From Opitutia bacterium (GTDB taxonomy: Bacteria > Verrucomicrobiota > Verrucomicrobiia > Opitutales > Opitutaceae), in assembly GCA_947449835.1 (NCBI GenBank), contig CANFSZ010000025.1, forward strand, positions 1 to 35,121: 35,121 bases of DNA, in the 5' to 3' direction. A program made the position numbers and the translations under genes. How positions within the stretch are numbered: the stretch's first letter is position 1; every line of letters starts with the position of its first letter. Below the pieces are notes generated by a model. The model had not been told where the DNA came from and did not search any database. It was given only the letters and a program-made list of their open reading frames with translations. Shown here piece by piece: positions 1 through 7,518 of this stretch.

Positions 1-741
1 TACGGATTCACGTTTCTTAACACGGATGCGATTCACTACGGTTTCGCGACGGACGCGCACGCCCGAGCGATTTTAGATTGGCTCGACGGTAAACGCATCG
101 TGGCGGGCGATACCTCGACGGGCGCGGATATTTATCGTTTTCGTTTTGGACCGCGCAGTACGACGCGCCGCAACGTCGAGTACTACTTCTGGGGTTGGTC
201 GCGGCCGGAAACGATTCCCTTTGGCGGACAAGTGCAGGACGGCGGCGCGGTGTTGGGCTGGTCGTTTATGGATTTGAGCGCACGTTTGAAAGTCGCCGGA
301 CCCGATGTCGCTTGGGCGCGCTTGCGCGAAATCACGACGTGGTTCGACGACGTCCAAGCGGGCGGCGGCTACCGTGCGTACTACAAAAAACAAGGCGCCG
401 CGCTCCAAGGCGACGGTGCGGCCGGTGGCCTCGGGCTCGACCGGGAATTTTTTGAATCGTTACTCGTGCCGCAGATTATGTTGCGCGGATTTTTGGGCTT
501 CGCGCCCACGGTGGACGGCTGCGTCATCGACCCCAAGCTGCCCAAAGATTTTCCTTCGCTCACGATCGACCGAATCCGCGTCAAAGGCCTCGTGCTCGCT
601 GTGACCGCGAGCGCCGACGCGATCGTCGTGCGAAAAATCTCCGGCGAGTCCAACGGGCTCTTCACGATCGCGGCGCCCGGATTTAAATCGGTGCCTCCGA
701 TTGACTGGGCGCGCACGAGCGAAGTGCGGCTCACGCGCTAA
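1..741 (+). CDS. C-terminal part of a glycoside hydrolase of the six-hairpin (alpha/alpha) type, 5' truncated by the window
   Basis: The frame is open from base 1, so the true start lies to the left; about 246 codons are visible. The helical-barrel style is shown by the stretch 'NTDAIHYGFATD', then 'RRNVEYYFWGWSRPETIPFGGQVQDGG', then paired helices and a final beta-rich tail (from about 'GFAPTVDGCVIDPKLPKDFPSL'). Such an order, barrel then short beta-sandwich beginning with a 'LPKDFP' turn, is usual for GH65/GH94/GH95/GH78-like enzymes. I cannot assign the family, catalytic residues or substrate from this fragment. The gene ends in TAA at 739-741 and is followed immediately by a strong hairpin separating it from a convergent oxidoreductase gene. 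The neighbouring oxidoreductase and FAH-family genes would suit carbohydrate breakdown, but that is inference. Confidence 0.6.
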   Translation, partial: YGFTFLNTDAIHYGFATDAHARAILDWLDGKRIVAGDTSTGADIYRFRFGPRSTTRRNVEYYFWGWSRPETIPFGGQVQDGGAVLGWSFMDLSARLKVAGPDVAWARLREITTWFDDVQAGGGYRAYYKKQGAALQGDGAAGGLGLDREFFESLLVPQIMLRGFLGFAPTVDGCVIDPKLPKDFPSLTIDRIRVKGLVLAVTASADAIVVRKISGESNGLFTIAAPGFKSVPPIDWARTSEVRLTR

Positions 742-746
742 TACCT

Positions 747-788
747 ATCGCGCGCTTCGGGAGGCGAAGCGCGCGATGCTCATCGTTT
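747..788 (+). terminator. Hairpin terminator between convergent genes
   Basis: A perfect 13-bp inverted repeat (arms 747-759 and 765-777, loop GGAGG) lies 5 bases after the TAA of the glycosidase fragment and is followed at 785-788 by TTTT. It could end transcription of the plus-strand gene. It also sits just past the stop of the minus-strand oxidoreductase, but there is no T-run on that side. Confidence 0.6.
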
Positions 789-2173
789 TATAATCCGGCC
801 ACTTCCCAGCCTTTGCGGTAGGTGCGGCGGACGTAGGCGTTGGCGGCTTTTTCGTTTTCGAACTGGAGTTTCGCGGCGTTCCACTTGAGGTCGGTGTGCG
901 GGAAACGCACGGCGACGCTGCCGAGGAGAACGGCTTCCGTGAGCGGGCCGGAATAATCGAAGGACGCGAGCGGTTTGCCGGGGCCGCCGACGATGGCTTC
1001 GGCCCAATCGCTCCAATGGTGCGTGCCGGCTATCTCGGGGATTTTGTAGTCGGCGAACTTCACCTCGGGGAAAAGTTTCGGCGTGGCGATGTGCGGGACG
1101 AGGAGCACGCCTTCGGTGCCGATGATGATCGAGCCTTGGTCGGGTTCGGCTTGGCGCTTGGTTTTGCCGGCGCGGCCCGTGTCGTCGACAGTGGTCATCG
1201 TCGTGGCGTTTTTGGTGGCGATGAGCGCGCGGATTTCCGCGGGTGGACGTTGGTCGCCGTCATACCAAGTGACCGCGACGGTTTTATCCGCGGTGTACGG
1301 CGTGCCGGGGAAAACGTAGCGGATGACGGCGTCGGTCGCCCAGTTCCAGCGGTCGGGGGCGGGACCATCGGAGCGCACGGACAGCGGCGCGGTGAGGGCG
1401 ACGGCTTCGAAGACGGGATCGAAGATGTGGCAACCCATGTCGCCGAAGGTGCCCGTGCCGAAGTCGAGGCGTTTGCGCCAATTGCTGGGATGATAATAAC
1501 CGGGCACGTAGGGCCGCTCGGCGGCGTTGCCGAGCCAGAGGTCCCAGTTGAAACCACCGGGGACGGGCGTAGTGGCGGTGGGCGGGGCCCCGACGTCGCC
1601 CCATTTTTTATTACTCCACGTGTGGACTTCTTTCACTTTGCCGATGGCGCCACTGTGGACGATGGCGACGGCTTGGCGGTAAACTTTCTGCGAGTGAATC
1701 TGAATGCCCATTTGGGTGATGAGTTTTTTCTCGCGGGCAAATTCGGTGAGGACGCGCGTCTCGTAGATGTCGTGCGCGAGGGGTTTTTGGCAGTAAACGT
1801 GTTTGCCGAGTTGCATCGCGGAGTAGGCGATGGGCGCGTGCATGTGGTCGGGCACGGAGACGTTGCACGAGTCGATGTTGCTCTGCTCCTTGTCGAGAAG
1901 TTGGCGCCAGTCTTGGTAGACGCGCACGTCGGGGAACATGGCTTTGACGTCGGCGACTTTGTTGAGATCGACGTCGGCAACGGCGACGAGTTTGACGAAC
2001 GGATTACTGGCGATGGCTTGGATGTCGGACCACGCCATGCCGGAGGCGCCGAAGCTGGCGTGGCGGAGAATTTTGCTCGGTTGCGCGGCGAGCAGGCTAC
2101 GCGAAATAAACGGCGCGGCGAGGCCGGCGGCACCGAGGGTTTTGAGGAAGGAGCGGCGGGGGAGGGATTTCAT
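788..2173 (-). CDS. Gfo/Idh/MocA-family NAD(P)-dependent oxidoreductase, Tat-exported
   Basis: The 461-residue protein starts with a twin-arginine signal: R6-R7-S-F-L-K followed by a short hydrophobic segment ending near AA-Q31, so it is probably exported folded with its cofactor to the periplasm. A Rossmann-like fold follows (dinucleotide turn 'FGASGMAW' near 41-48, then 'VAVADVD'). The family's 'EKP' signature appears as 'CQKPLAH' with Lys130 the likely catalytic lysine. The C-terminal half has the usual alpha/beta dimerisation domain ('GTFGDMGCHIFDPVFEA'). Substrate is unknown; relatives act on sugars, inositols or bile pigments. It lies 66 bases downstream of the FAH-family gene on the same strand, so the two are probably co-transcribed. 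Its ATG is at 2171-2173; no clear Shine-Dalgarno is visible. Confidence 0.9.
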   Translation of the reverse strand: MKSLPRRSFLKTLGAAGLAAPFISRSLLAAQPSKILRHASFGASGMAWSDIQAIASNPFVKLVAVADVDLNKVADVKAMFPDVRVYQDWRQLLDKEQSNIDSCNVSVPDHMHAPIAYSAMQLGKHVYCQKPLAHDIYETRVLTEFAREKKLITQMGIQIHSQKVYRQAVAIVHSGAIGKVKEVHTWSNKKWGDVGAPPTATTPVPGGFNWDLWLGNAAERPYVPGYYHPSNWRKRLDFGTGTFGDMGCHIFDPVFEAVALTAPLSVRSDGPAPDRWNWATDAVIRYVFPGTPYTADKTVAVTWYDGDQRPPAEIRALIATKNATTMTTVDDTGRAGKTKRQAEPDQGSIIIGTEGVLLVPHIATPKLFPEVKFADYKIPEIAGTHHWSDWAEAIVGGPGKPLASFDYSGPLTEAVLLGSVAVRFPHTDLKWNAAKLQFENEKAANAYVRRTYRKGWEVAGL

Positions 2174-2239
2174 GGTGGGGTGGTGAAGCGAGTGGGATGT
2201 CAGTGGATAAGACGAGTAGCTGGTGAAGGGGAGCAGTGA

Positions 2240-3043
2240 TCAGACGGGTTCGTTGATGACGGGGTTGGTGAGCGTGCCGATTTTTTCGATATCGATGCTG
2301 ACGGTGTCGCCGGCCTTAAGCCAGACCGGAGGCGTGCGCGCGAAGCCGACGCCGTGGGGTGTGCCGGTGAGGATGACGGTGCCGGGCAGGAGGGTTTTGC
2401 TGGAGCTGAGAAACTCGATGATCGCGGGCACGTCGAAGATCATGTCGTCGGTGTTCCAATCCTGCATCGTCTCGCCGTTGAGGAGGGTGCGGATGCGGAG
2501 GGCGTTGGGGTTGGGGATTTCGTCGCGGGTGACGAGGACGGGCCCGAGCGGGCAAAACGTGTCGAAGCCTTTGCCTTGGCACCATTGGCCGCCACCGCCG
2601 TCGCGTTGCCAGTCGCGGGCGGAGACATCGTTGGCGCAGGTGTAGCCGAGGACGTAGTCGAGGGCTTCAGCGCGGGAGACGTTTTTGCAGCGTTTACCGA
2701 TGACGACGGCGAGTTCGCATTCGTAGTCGACCTTGGTGCTCGGGAGTTTGACGGGAAGCTCGATCGGGTCGCCGGGGTTTTGGACGGCGGCGGTGTTCTT
2801 GATGAAGAGCACGGGATATTTCGGGAGCGGGCTGTTGCTCTCGGCGGCGTGCTTTTTGTAGTTGAGGCCGATGCACGGAAGATTGGTCGGGACGACCGGT
2901 ACGAGGAGTTTGCCGGGGGTGACGACACGATCAGTGACGCGGAACTCGCCGAAAATGTCGCCGGCGATTTCACGAGCGGAGCCGTCGGGTTGCAGCGCGG
3001 CGTAAGCGGGGCCAGCGGGGGAGAGGTGGCGGATGATTTTCAT
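2240..3043 (-). CDS. Fumarylacetoacetate hydrolase (FAH) family protein
   Basis: The 267-residue protein matches the FAH fold: 'GLNYKKHAAES', the metal-binding 'DYECELAVVIG' (acidic ligands), 'GYTCANDVSARDWQ', 'KGFDTFCPLGP' and 'GTVILTGTPHGVG'. Members cleave or hydrate acylpyruvates and deoxy-keto sugar acids such as 2,4-diketo-3-deoxy-L-fuconate, using Mg2+ or Mn2+. The exact substrate cannot be read here. I chose the ATG at 3041-3043 because the upstream in-frame extension (to 3391) lacks family similarity, is low-complexity Arg/Ser/Pro-rich sequence, and lies antisense to nothing but within gcvP. The gene starts just beyond the gcvP terminator and is probably the first gene of a two-gene unit with the Tat oxidoreductase; linkage to an oxidoreductase suggests sugar-acid catabolism. 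Confidence 0.88.
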   Translation of the reverse strand: MKIIRHLSPAGPAYAALQPDGSAREIAGDIFGEFRVTDRVVTPGKLLVPVVPTNLPCIGLNYKKHAAESNSPLPKYPVLFIKNTAAVQNPGDPIELPVKLPSTKVDYECELAVVIGKRCKNVSRAEALDYVLGYTCANDVSARDWQRDGGGGQWCQGKGFDTFCPLGPVLVTRDEIPNPNALRIRTLLNGETMQDWNTDDMIFDVPAIIEFLSSSKTLLPGTVILTGTPHGVGFARTPPVWLKAGDTVSIDIEKIGTLTNPVINEPV

Positions 3044-3059
3044 CGGCCACAACGTGAAC

Positions 3060-3093
3060 GAAAAAGGCGCGCCGAGCGCAACGCGCCTTTTAG
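3060..3093 (-). terminator. Rho-independent terminator of gcvP
   Basis: Inverted repeat with 10-bp arms (3062-3071 and 3082-3091) around a 10-base loop. Read on the minus strand it ends in a run of Ts that continues to 3061, 23 bases past the gcvP stop codon. It separates gcvP from the following FAH-family gene, which therefore needs its own promoter or read-through. Confidence 0.8.
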
Positions 3094-3113
3094 GGAATAA
3101 TCTCCGTCGGCTT

Positions 3114-5996
3114 TTACGGTTTCGCTTCGGCGTAGGCTGCCATGCCGAGGCAGGAGCAGACGAGATTGCGGTCGCCGTAGACGTTGTCGACGCGGCCCAC
3201 GCTCGGCCAGAATTTGCTGACGCGCGTCCATGGCGCAGGGAACGCCGCCGTCTCGCGCGAGTAGGGGTGATCCCACGTGTCGCCGCAGACGACTTTCGCG
3301 GTGTGCGGGGCGTGTTTGAGCGGGTTGTTGGCTTTGTCGGATGCGCCGTGCACGACGGCTTGCATTTCGCCGTGGATGGAAATGAGCGCATCGCAGAAAC
3401 GGTCGAGCTCGCTCTGAGCTTCGCTTTCGGTGGGCTCGATCATGAACGTGCCAGGGACGGGGAACGACATCGTCGGCGCGTGGTAGCCGTAATCCATCAG
3501 GCGTTTCGCGGCGTCTTCGACTTCGATGCCGGATTTTTTCCAAGCGCGCAGATCGATGATGCATTCGTGGGCGATGAGGCCGGCGTTGCCGCGGTAGAGC
3601 ACGGGGAAAAAATTCTCCAGGCGTTTGGCCATATAGTTGGCCTTGAGAATCGCGTGTTTGGTGGCGGCCGTGAGGCCGTCGGGGCCCATCATCCGGATAT
3701 ACATCCAAGAAATCACGAGGATGCTGGCCGAGCCGTAAGGCGCGGCGGAGACGGCGCCGATGGCGGACTTCTGCGTGCCGACCGGCGCGACGACTTGGTG
3801 GCCGGGCAGGAACGGCACGAGGTGCGCCGCGACGCCGATGGGACCCATGCCGGGGCCGCCACCGCCGTGCGGGATGCAGAACGTTTTGTGGAGATTGAGG
3901 TGGCAGACATCGGCGCCGATGTGGCCGGGCGACGTGAGGCCGACTTGGGCGTTCATGTTGGCGCCGTCCATGTAGACTTGGCCGCCGTGCGCGTGGATCG
4001 TCGCACAGATGTCTTTGATGGCGGTCTCAAACACGCCGTGCGTAGACGGATAAGTGACCATGAGCGCCGCGAGATCGTGGGCGTGCGCGGTGGCTTTGGC
4101 GGTGAGGTCCGCGACGTCGATGTTGCCCAGTGCGTCGCAAGCGACGGGGACGACGGTGAAGCCGCACATCGCGGCGCTGGCGGGATTGGTGCCGTGGGCG
4201 CTGGTGGGAATGAGACAGATGTTGCGGTGGCCTTGGCCGCGCGCCTCGTGGTAGGCGCGGATGACGAGGAGCCCGGCGTATTCGCCCTGCGAGCCGGCGT
4301 TGGGTTGCAAGGAAATGCCCGCGAAACCGGTGATATCGGCGAGCCAAGTTTCGAGGTCTTTGAACAGTTTGGCGTAGCCGCGCGTCTGCTCGGACGGCGC
4401 GAACGGATGGAGCTTGCTGAACTCGGGCCAAGAGACGGGCAACATCTCGGACGTCGCGTTGAGCTTCATCGTGCACGAGCCGAGCGAGATCATCGAGTGG
4501 CAGAGCGAGAGGTCTTTGGCCTCGAGGCGCTTGATGTAGCGCAGCATCTCGTGCTCGGTGTGGTAACGGTTGAACGTCGCCGCGGTGAGAAACGGGCTCG
4601 TGCGGGCCAACGTCGAGGGGAACGTCGCGAGCTCGGCCTTCGCGGCGGTGAGGTTGAGTGCGCCCGATTCGCTAAAAAAGCCGAGGATCATCTGCACGTC
4701 TTCGACCGTGGTGGTTTCGTCGAGCGACACGCCGACGGTGCGGGCGTCGAGGCGGCGGAGGTTGATTTTTTTCGCGGCGGCGGCGGCGTGGACGCGCTCC
4801 GGGGCGACGTTGCCGATGGTGAGCGTGTCGAAGACGGGCTCGGGGTTGACCGTGGCGCCGACGCTGCGCAGCCCGGCGGCGAGGAGCTCGGTGAGGAGTT
4901 TCACGCGACGAGCGATTTTCACGAGACCCGCCGGGCCGTGGTAAACGGCGTACATCGAGGCCATCACGCCGAGGAGAACTTGGGCCGTGCAGATGTTGGA
5001 CGTAGCTTTGTCGCGGCGGATGTGTTGCTCGCGCGTGCCGAGAGCGAGGCGCATGGCGGGATCGCCTTGGGCGTCTTTGGAAACGCCGACGAGGCGGCCG
5101 GGCATCTGGCGTTTGAAAGCGTCTTTGGTGGCGAGGAAACCGGCGTGCGGGCCGCCGAAGCCGAGCGGAACGCCGAAGCGTTGGGCGGAGCCGACGGCGA
5201 CATCGGCGCCGAACTCACCGGGCGCGCGCAGCAGCGTGAGCGCGAGCAAATCGGTCGCGACGATCGTGAATGCGCCCGCGGCGTGCGCGGCGGAGAAAAA
5301 TGTTTCGAAGTCGAGGATCGAGCCCGTGGTGTCGGGGTATTGCACGAGCACGCCGAAGCAATCGGCAGCGGGCGCGTAGGTGCGGTGGTCGCCGATGACG
5401 ACGTCGATGCCGAGGGGAATGGCGCGGGTTTTGACGATGTCGATCGTCTGCGGGTGGCATTTTTCGGAGACGAAAAAGCGGCGGTGCGCGTCGTCGTCGC
5501 CGCCTTTGAGACGGTGACACATCATCATGGCCTCGGCGGCGGCCGTGCCTTCGTCGAGCATGGAGGCGTTGGCGATTTCGAGCGCGGTGAGATCGGTCAC
5601 GAGCGTCTGGAAATTGAGCAACGCTTCGAGGCGGCCTTGCGAAATCTCAGCTTGGTAGGGCGTGTAGGCGGTGTACCAGCCGGGGTTTTCGAGAATGGTG
5701 CGTTGGATGACGCCCGGCGTGGCCGTGTCGTAGTAACCGGCGCCGATGAAATTGCGGAATACTTTATTTTCGCTGGCGAGGGCGCGCAGTTCGGCGAGGG
5801 CGGCGGTCTCGCCGAGGGCGGCGGGGACGTTGAGCGCGCCGCGGCGGATGTGCGGCGGGACGGCGGCATCGACGAGCGCGTCGACCGAAGGGTAGCCGAG
5901 CAGCGCGAGCATCGCGGCGGTCTCGGGAGCGTGGTCGCCGGTGTGGCGGCGAGCGAAGGTGTCGGTCGGAGCGAGAAGAGCGGCGGACGAAGACAT
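3114..5996 (-). CDS. gcvP: Glycine dehydrogenase (decarboxylating), P protein of the glycine cleavage system
   Basis: This 960-residue protein is the PLP-dependent P subunit that decarboxylates glycine and passes the aminomethyl group to lipoyl-GcvH. Both halves of the family are fused, as in E. coli. The N-terminal half has '[19 protein letters not shown]', '[40 protein letters not shown]' in order and '[15 protein letters not shown]'; the C-terminal half has '[18 protein letters not shown]', '[13 protein letters not shown]' and the PLP-lysine region '[22 protein letters not shown]'. Length agrees with full-length GcvP (about 950-960). I start at ATG 5994-5996 because the family homology begins there; the open frame runs on to 6497 without similarity and across the divergent nth gene. 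No gcvT or gcvH is adjacent and no glycine-riboswitch-like leader is visible in the 109 bases to nth. Confidence 0.96.
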   Translation of the reverse strand: MSSSAALLAPTDTFARRHTGDHAPETAAMLALLGYPSVDALVDAAVPPHIRRGALNVPAALGETAALAELRALASENKVFRNFIGAGYYDTATPGVIQRTILENPGWYTAYTPYQAEISQGRLEALLNFQTLVTDLTALEIANASMLDEGTAAAEAMMMCHRLKGGDDDAHRRFFVSEKCHPQTIDIVKTRAIPLGIDVVIGDHRTYAPAADCFGVLVQYPDTTGSILDFETFFSAAHAAGAFTIVATDLLALTLLRAPGEFGADVAVGSAQRFGVPLGFGGPHAGFLATKDAFKRQMPGRLVGVSKDAQGDPAMRLALGTREQHIRRDKATSNICTAQVLLGVMASMYAVYHGPAGLVKIARRVKLLTELLAAGLRSVGATVNPEPVFDTLTIGNVAPERVHAAAAAKKINLRRLDARTVGVSLDETTTVEDVQMILGFFSESGALNLTAAKAELATFPSTLARTSPFLTAATFNRYHTEHEMLRYIKRLEAKDLSLCHSMISLGSCTMKLNATSEMLPVSWPEFSKLHPFAPSEQTRGYAKLFKDLETWLADITGFAGISLQPNAGSQGEYAGLLVIRAYHEARGQGHRNICLIPTSAHGTNPASAAMCGFTVVPVACDALGNIDVADLTAKATAHAHDLAALMVTYPSTHGVFETAIKDICATIHAHGGQVYMDGANMNAQVGLTSPGHIGADVCHLNLHKTFCIPHGGGGPGMGPIGVAAHLVPFLPGHQVVAPVGTQKSAIGAVSAAPYGSASILVISWMYIRMMGPDGLTAATKHAILKANYMAKRLENFFPVLYRGNAGLIAHECIIDLRAWKKSGIEVEDAAKRLMDYGYHAPTMSFPVPGTFMIEPTESEAQSELDRFCDALISIHGEMQAVVHGASDKANNPLKHAPHTAKVVCGDTWDHPYSRETAAFPAPWTRVSKFWPSVGRVDNVYGDRNLVCSCLGMAAYAEAKP

Positions 5997-6105
5997 GTGT
6001 GAATATACAGTGGAAGCCGCCGGCGCTCGTGCAACCGTGATTTGAAAAACGCGTGGGCTATTAAGGGTTTGTTTTTGGCCGCGAAGCGCGGCTGCTTTGC
6101 GGGCG

Positions 6106-6786
6106 ATGGCAACACGCGGAGCGGCAAAACCTTTTTGTACGAGAATCGAGCGGGCGGCGTGGGTGGATCGTCGCTTGGCGGAGCTGTATCCGGAGACCCC
6201 GGTGCCGCTCGACCACAAGGATGCGTACACGTTGTTGATCGCCGTTTTGCTTTCGGCGCAATGCACGGACAAGCGCGTGAACCTGGTGACGCCGGCGTTG
6301 TTTAAACTGGCGGATACGCCGGCGGCGATGGCGCGGCGGACGGTGGCGGAGATCGACGCGATCGTGCGCCCGTGTGGGTTGGCGCCGCGGAAGGCGCAGG
6401 CGATCCGGGAGTTGTCGCGGTTGTTGATCGAGCGCCACGGCGGTGCGGTGCCGGCGAGTTTTGCGGAGCTCGAGGCGTTGCCCGGCGTGGGGCACAAGAC
6501 GGCGAGTGTCGTGATGGCGCAGGCCTTCGGCGTGCCGGCTTTTCCGGTGGATACGCATATTCACCGGCTGGCGCAGCGGTGGAAATTGACCAACGGAAAA
6601 AACGTGGAGCAGACGGAGGCGGATCTGAAAAAACTGTTTCCGCGCGGTCATTGGAACGCGTTGCACCTGCGGATTATTTTTTACGGGCGGGAGCATTGTT
6701 CGGCGCATGGGTGTGATGGCACCGTGTGTGAAATCTGCCGCACGGTCGTACCGGACCGAAAGCGCGCGGTGGTGACCAAGAAATAG
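6106..6786 (+). CDS. nth: Endonuclease III (DNA glycosylase/AP lyase)
   Basis: The 226-residue protein removes oxidised pyrimidines from DNA and cleaves the abasic site (base-excision repair). The helix-hairpin-helix '[15 protein letters not shown]' supplies the catalytic lysine (in GHKTA), and the catalytic Asp lies in '[10 protein letters not shown]'. '[17 protein letters not shown]' is the family's N-terminal signature. The C-terminal Fe-S region is odd: Cys198, 203, 208 and 211 (x4-x4-x2 spacing) rather than the classical C-x6-C-x2-C-x5-C. I prefer ATG 6106; a TTG three codons upstream is also open. It is divergent from gcvP. The stop codon runs into a 14-bp GC palindrome. Confidence 0.93.
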   Translation: MATRGAAKPFCTRIERAAWVDRRLAELYPETPVPLDHKDAYTLLIAVLLSAQCTDKRVNLVTPALFKLADTPAAMARRTVAEIDAIVRPCGLAPRKAQAIRELSRLLIERHGGAVPASFAELEALPGVGHKTASVVMAQAFGVPAFPVDTHIHRLAQRWKLTNGKNVEQTEADLKKLFPRGHWNALHLRIIFYGREHCSAHGCDGTVCEICRTVVPDRKRAVVTKK

Positions 6787-6832
6787 CGCGCCGGCGCGCA
6801 GCGAGCATAGCGTACTGAAATACGGGTTTCAG
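6786..6832. repeat. 14-bp perfect palindrome and small hairpin downstream of nth
   Basis: The last base of the nth stop begins a perfect loop-free palindrome of alternating G and C (6786-6799). Sixteen bases later a CTGAAA/TTTCAG hairpin (6815-6832, six-base loop) follows. Neither has a T-run, so they are not classical terminators. A further GGGCA/TGCCC hairpin near 6862-6874 lies just before tRNA-Val. Confidence 0.5.
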
Positions 6833-6886
6833 AAAACAGGATTGATTCGGCCGCAGGGGAGGGGCACGTTGCCCGCTCGATTAGAG

Positions 6887-6963
6887 GGACGCTTAGCTCA
6901 GTTGGTTAGAGCACCTGCTTCACACGCAGGGGGTCGGCGGTTCGAGTCCGCCAGCGTCCACCA
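6887..6963 (+). tRNA. tRNA-Val, anticodon CAC, CCA encoded
   Basis: A 77-base cloverleaf. The acceptor arms GGACGCT and AGCGTCC pair perfectly, followed by discriminator A and an encoded CCA. The D-arm reads 'GCTCAGTTGGTTAGAGC' and the T-arm contains GGTTCGAGTCC. The anticodon stem CTGC/GCAG encloses the loop TTCACAC, giving CAC, which reads GTG. Confidence 0.95.
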
Positions 6964-7166
6964 TCGCACCTAACTAGGGATCGGGATGACGAATCGAGTT
7001 TAAGCCATAGGCTATTTCGCAGTCTTGCGGTGGGTCGCAGTTGACCCGATTCTAAATTGTACGACACAGTTAGTCGCAGGTTAAACCCTGCAGATTTTCT
7101 TTGGGTTTAGTCACCATGAGAAGTCGCCTAGCGATCTTTCTAAGTGGCTGGATCCGTTAAATTTTC
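6964..7166. other. Spacer between two tRNA genes, no gene seen
   Basis: About 200 bases with a visibly lower GC content than the flanking coding DNA. It holds two small hairpins: GGGTC/GACCC (7032-7047) and GCAGG/CCTGC (near 7077-7093). The hexamer TCGCAG occurs three times. No open frame with family similarity or integrase is present. It could be a remnant of element insertion beside a tRNA, but nothing proves it. Confidence 0.4.
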
Positions 7167-7242
7167 GGGCTGGTAGCTTAATGGTCAAAGCAGAGGACTC
7201 ATAATCCTTTGACTGTGGGTTCGAATCCCACCCGGCCCACCA
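7167..7242 (+). tRNA. tRNA with CAT anticodon (elongator Met, or Ile2 if lysidine-modified), CCA encoded
   Basis: A 76-base cloverleaf. Acceptor arms GGGCTGG and CCGGCCC pair (one G-U), then discriminator A and CCA. The D-arm is 'TAGCTTAATGGTCAAAGC', the T-arm GGGTTCGAATCCC. The anticodon loop is CTCATAA, so the anticodon is CAT. Elongator tRNA-Met and tRNA-Ile2 both have this loop; sequence alone does not settle it. It is not the initiator, since the acceptor ends pair fully (G1-C72). Confidence 0.9.
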
Positions 7243-7256
7243 TTTCCGCTTAAAAA

Positions 7257-7291
7257 CAGTGAAGGCCGTCCACCCCTGGACGGCCTTCGTT
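7257..7291. terminator. Strong hairpin terminator downstream of the CAT tRNA
   Basis: Perfect 12-bp stem (7261-7272 and 7277-7288) with a CCCC loop. On the plus strand only GTTCT follows. On the minus strand a TTTTT lies 5 bases beyond the stem, so it may act in both directions. Confidence 0.65.
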
Positions 7292-7449
7292 CTACCTGAA
7301 CCTAACACCAAGCAAACCTGTGAACTACGCAGGGGAAGACTCCGCTTCTCCTGGAAACGTTCAATCTCATCAAATCGCTGCGGGGTTACATTTTCGTGAC
7401 AGGACTCTTCGTTGATTCAGCTCATGTCTGGTGACGTGTTTGTAACTGG

Positions 7450-7499
7450 ACGCCGCCGGTTTTATTAAACGCGATTTAATGGCGTTGCATCGGCGGCGT
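7450..7499 (+). promoter_or_regulatory. Nested inverted repeat 19 bases before the protease start codon
   Basis: Outer arms 7450-7458 (ACGCCGCCG) and 7491-7499 pair perfectly; inside them ATTAAA (7464-7469) and TTTAAT (7475-7480) form a second stem around CGCGA. It sits immediately before the start at 7519, so it would lie in the leader if transcription starts upstream. It could be a terminator of upstream read-through (TTTCTT follows), an operator or a translation-controlling structure. Confidence 0.4.
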
Positions 7500-7518
7500 T
7501 TCTTATTCCACTCCTTTC

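Noticed and set aside
896-2239. 447-codon open frame antisense to the Tat oxidoreductase
   Set aside because: Compositional shadow; the minus-strand gene has signal peptide and family motifs.
3044-3391. N-terminal extension of the FAH-family protein
   Set aside because: The extension lies inside gcvP on the same strand in another frame and has no similarity; the ATG at 3043 fits the family length.
3033-6002. Long open frame (989 codons) on the plus strand antisense to gcvP
   Set aside because: Rich in Arg/Gly/Ala/Val without any family pattern; a shadow of high-GC codon use in gcvP, which matches its family across its whole length.
5997-6105. Glycine riboswitch before gcvP
   Set aside because: Only 109 bases separate gcvP from nth and no conserved glycine-aptamer core is visible.
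7111-7311. 66-codon minus-strand frame containing 'GWDSNPQSKDYESSAL'
   Set aside because: This is the antisense reading of the CAT tRNA gene, a known type of false protein call in bacterial genomes.
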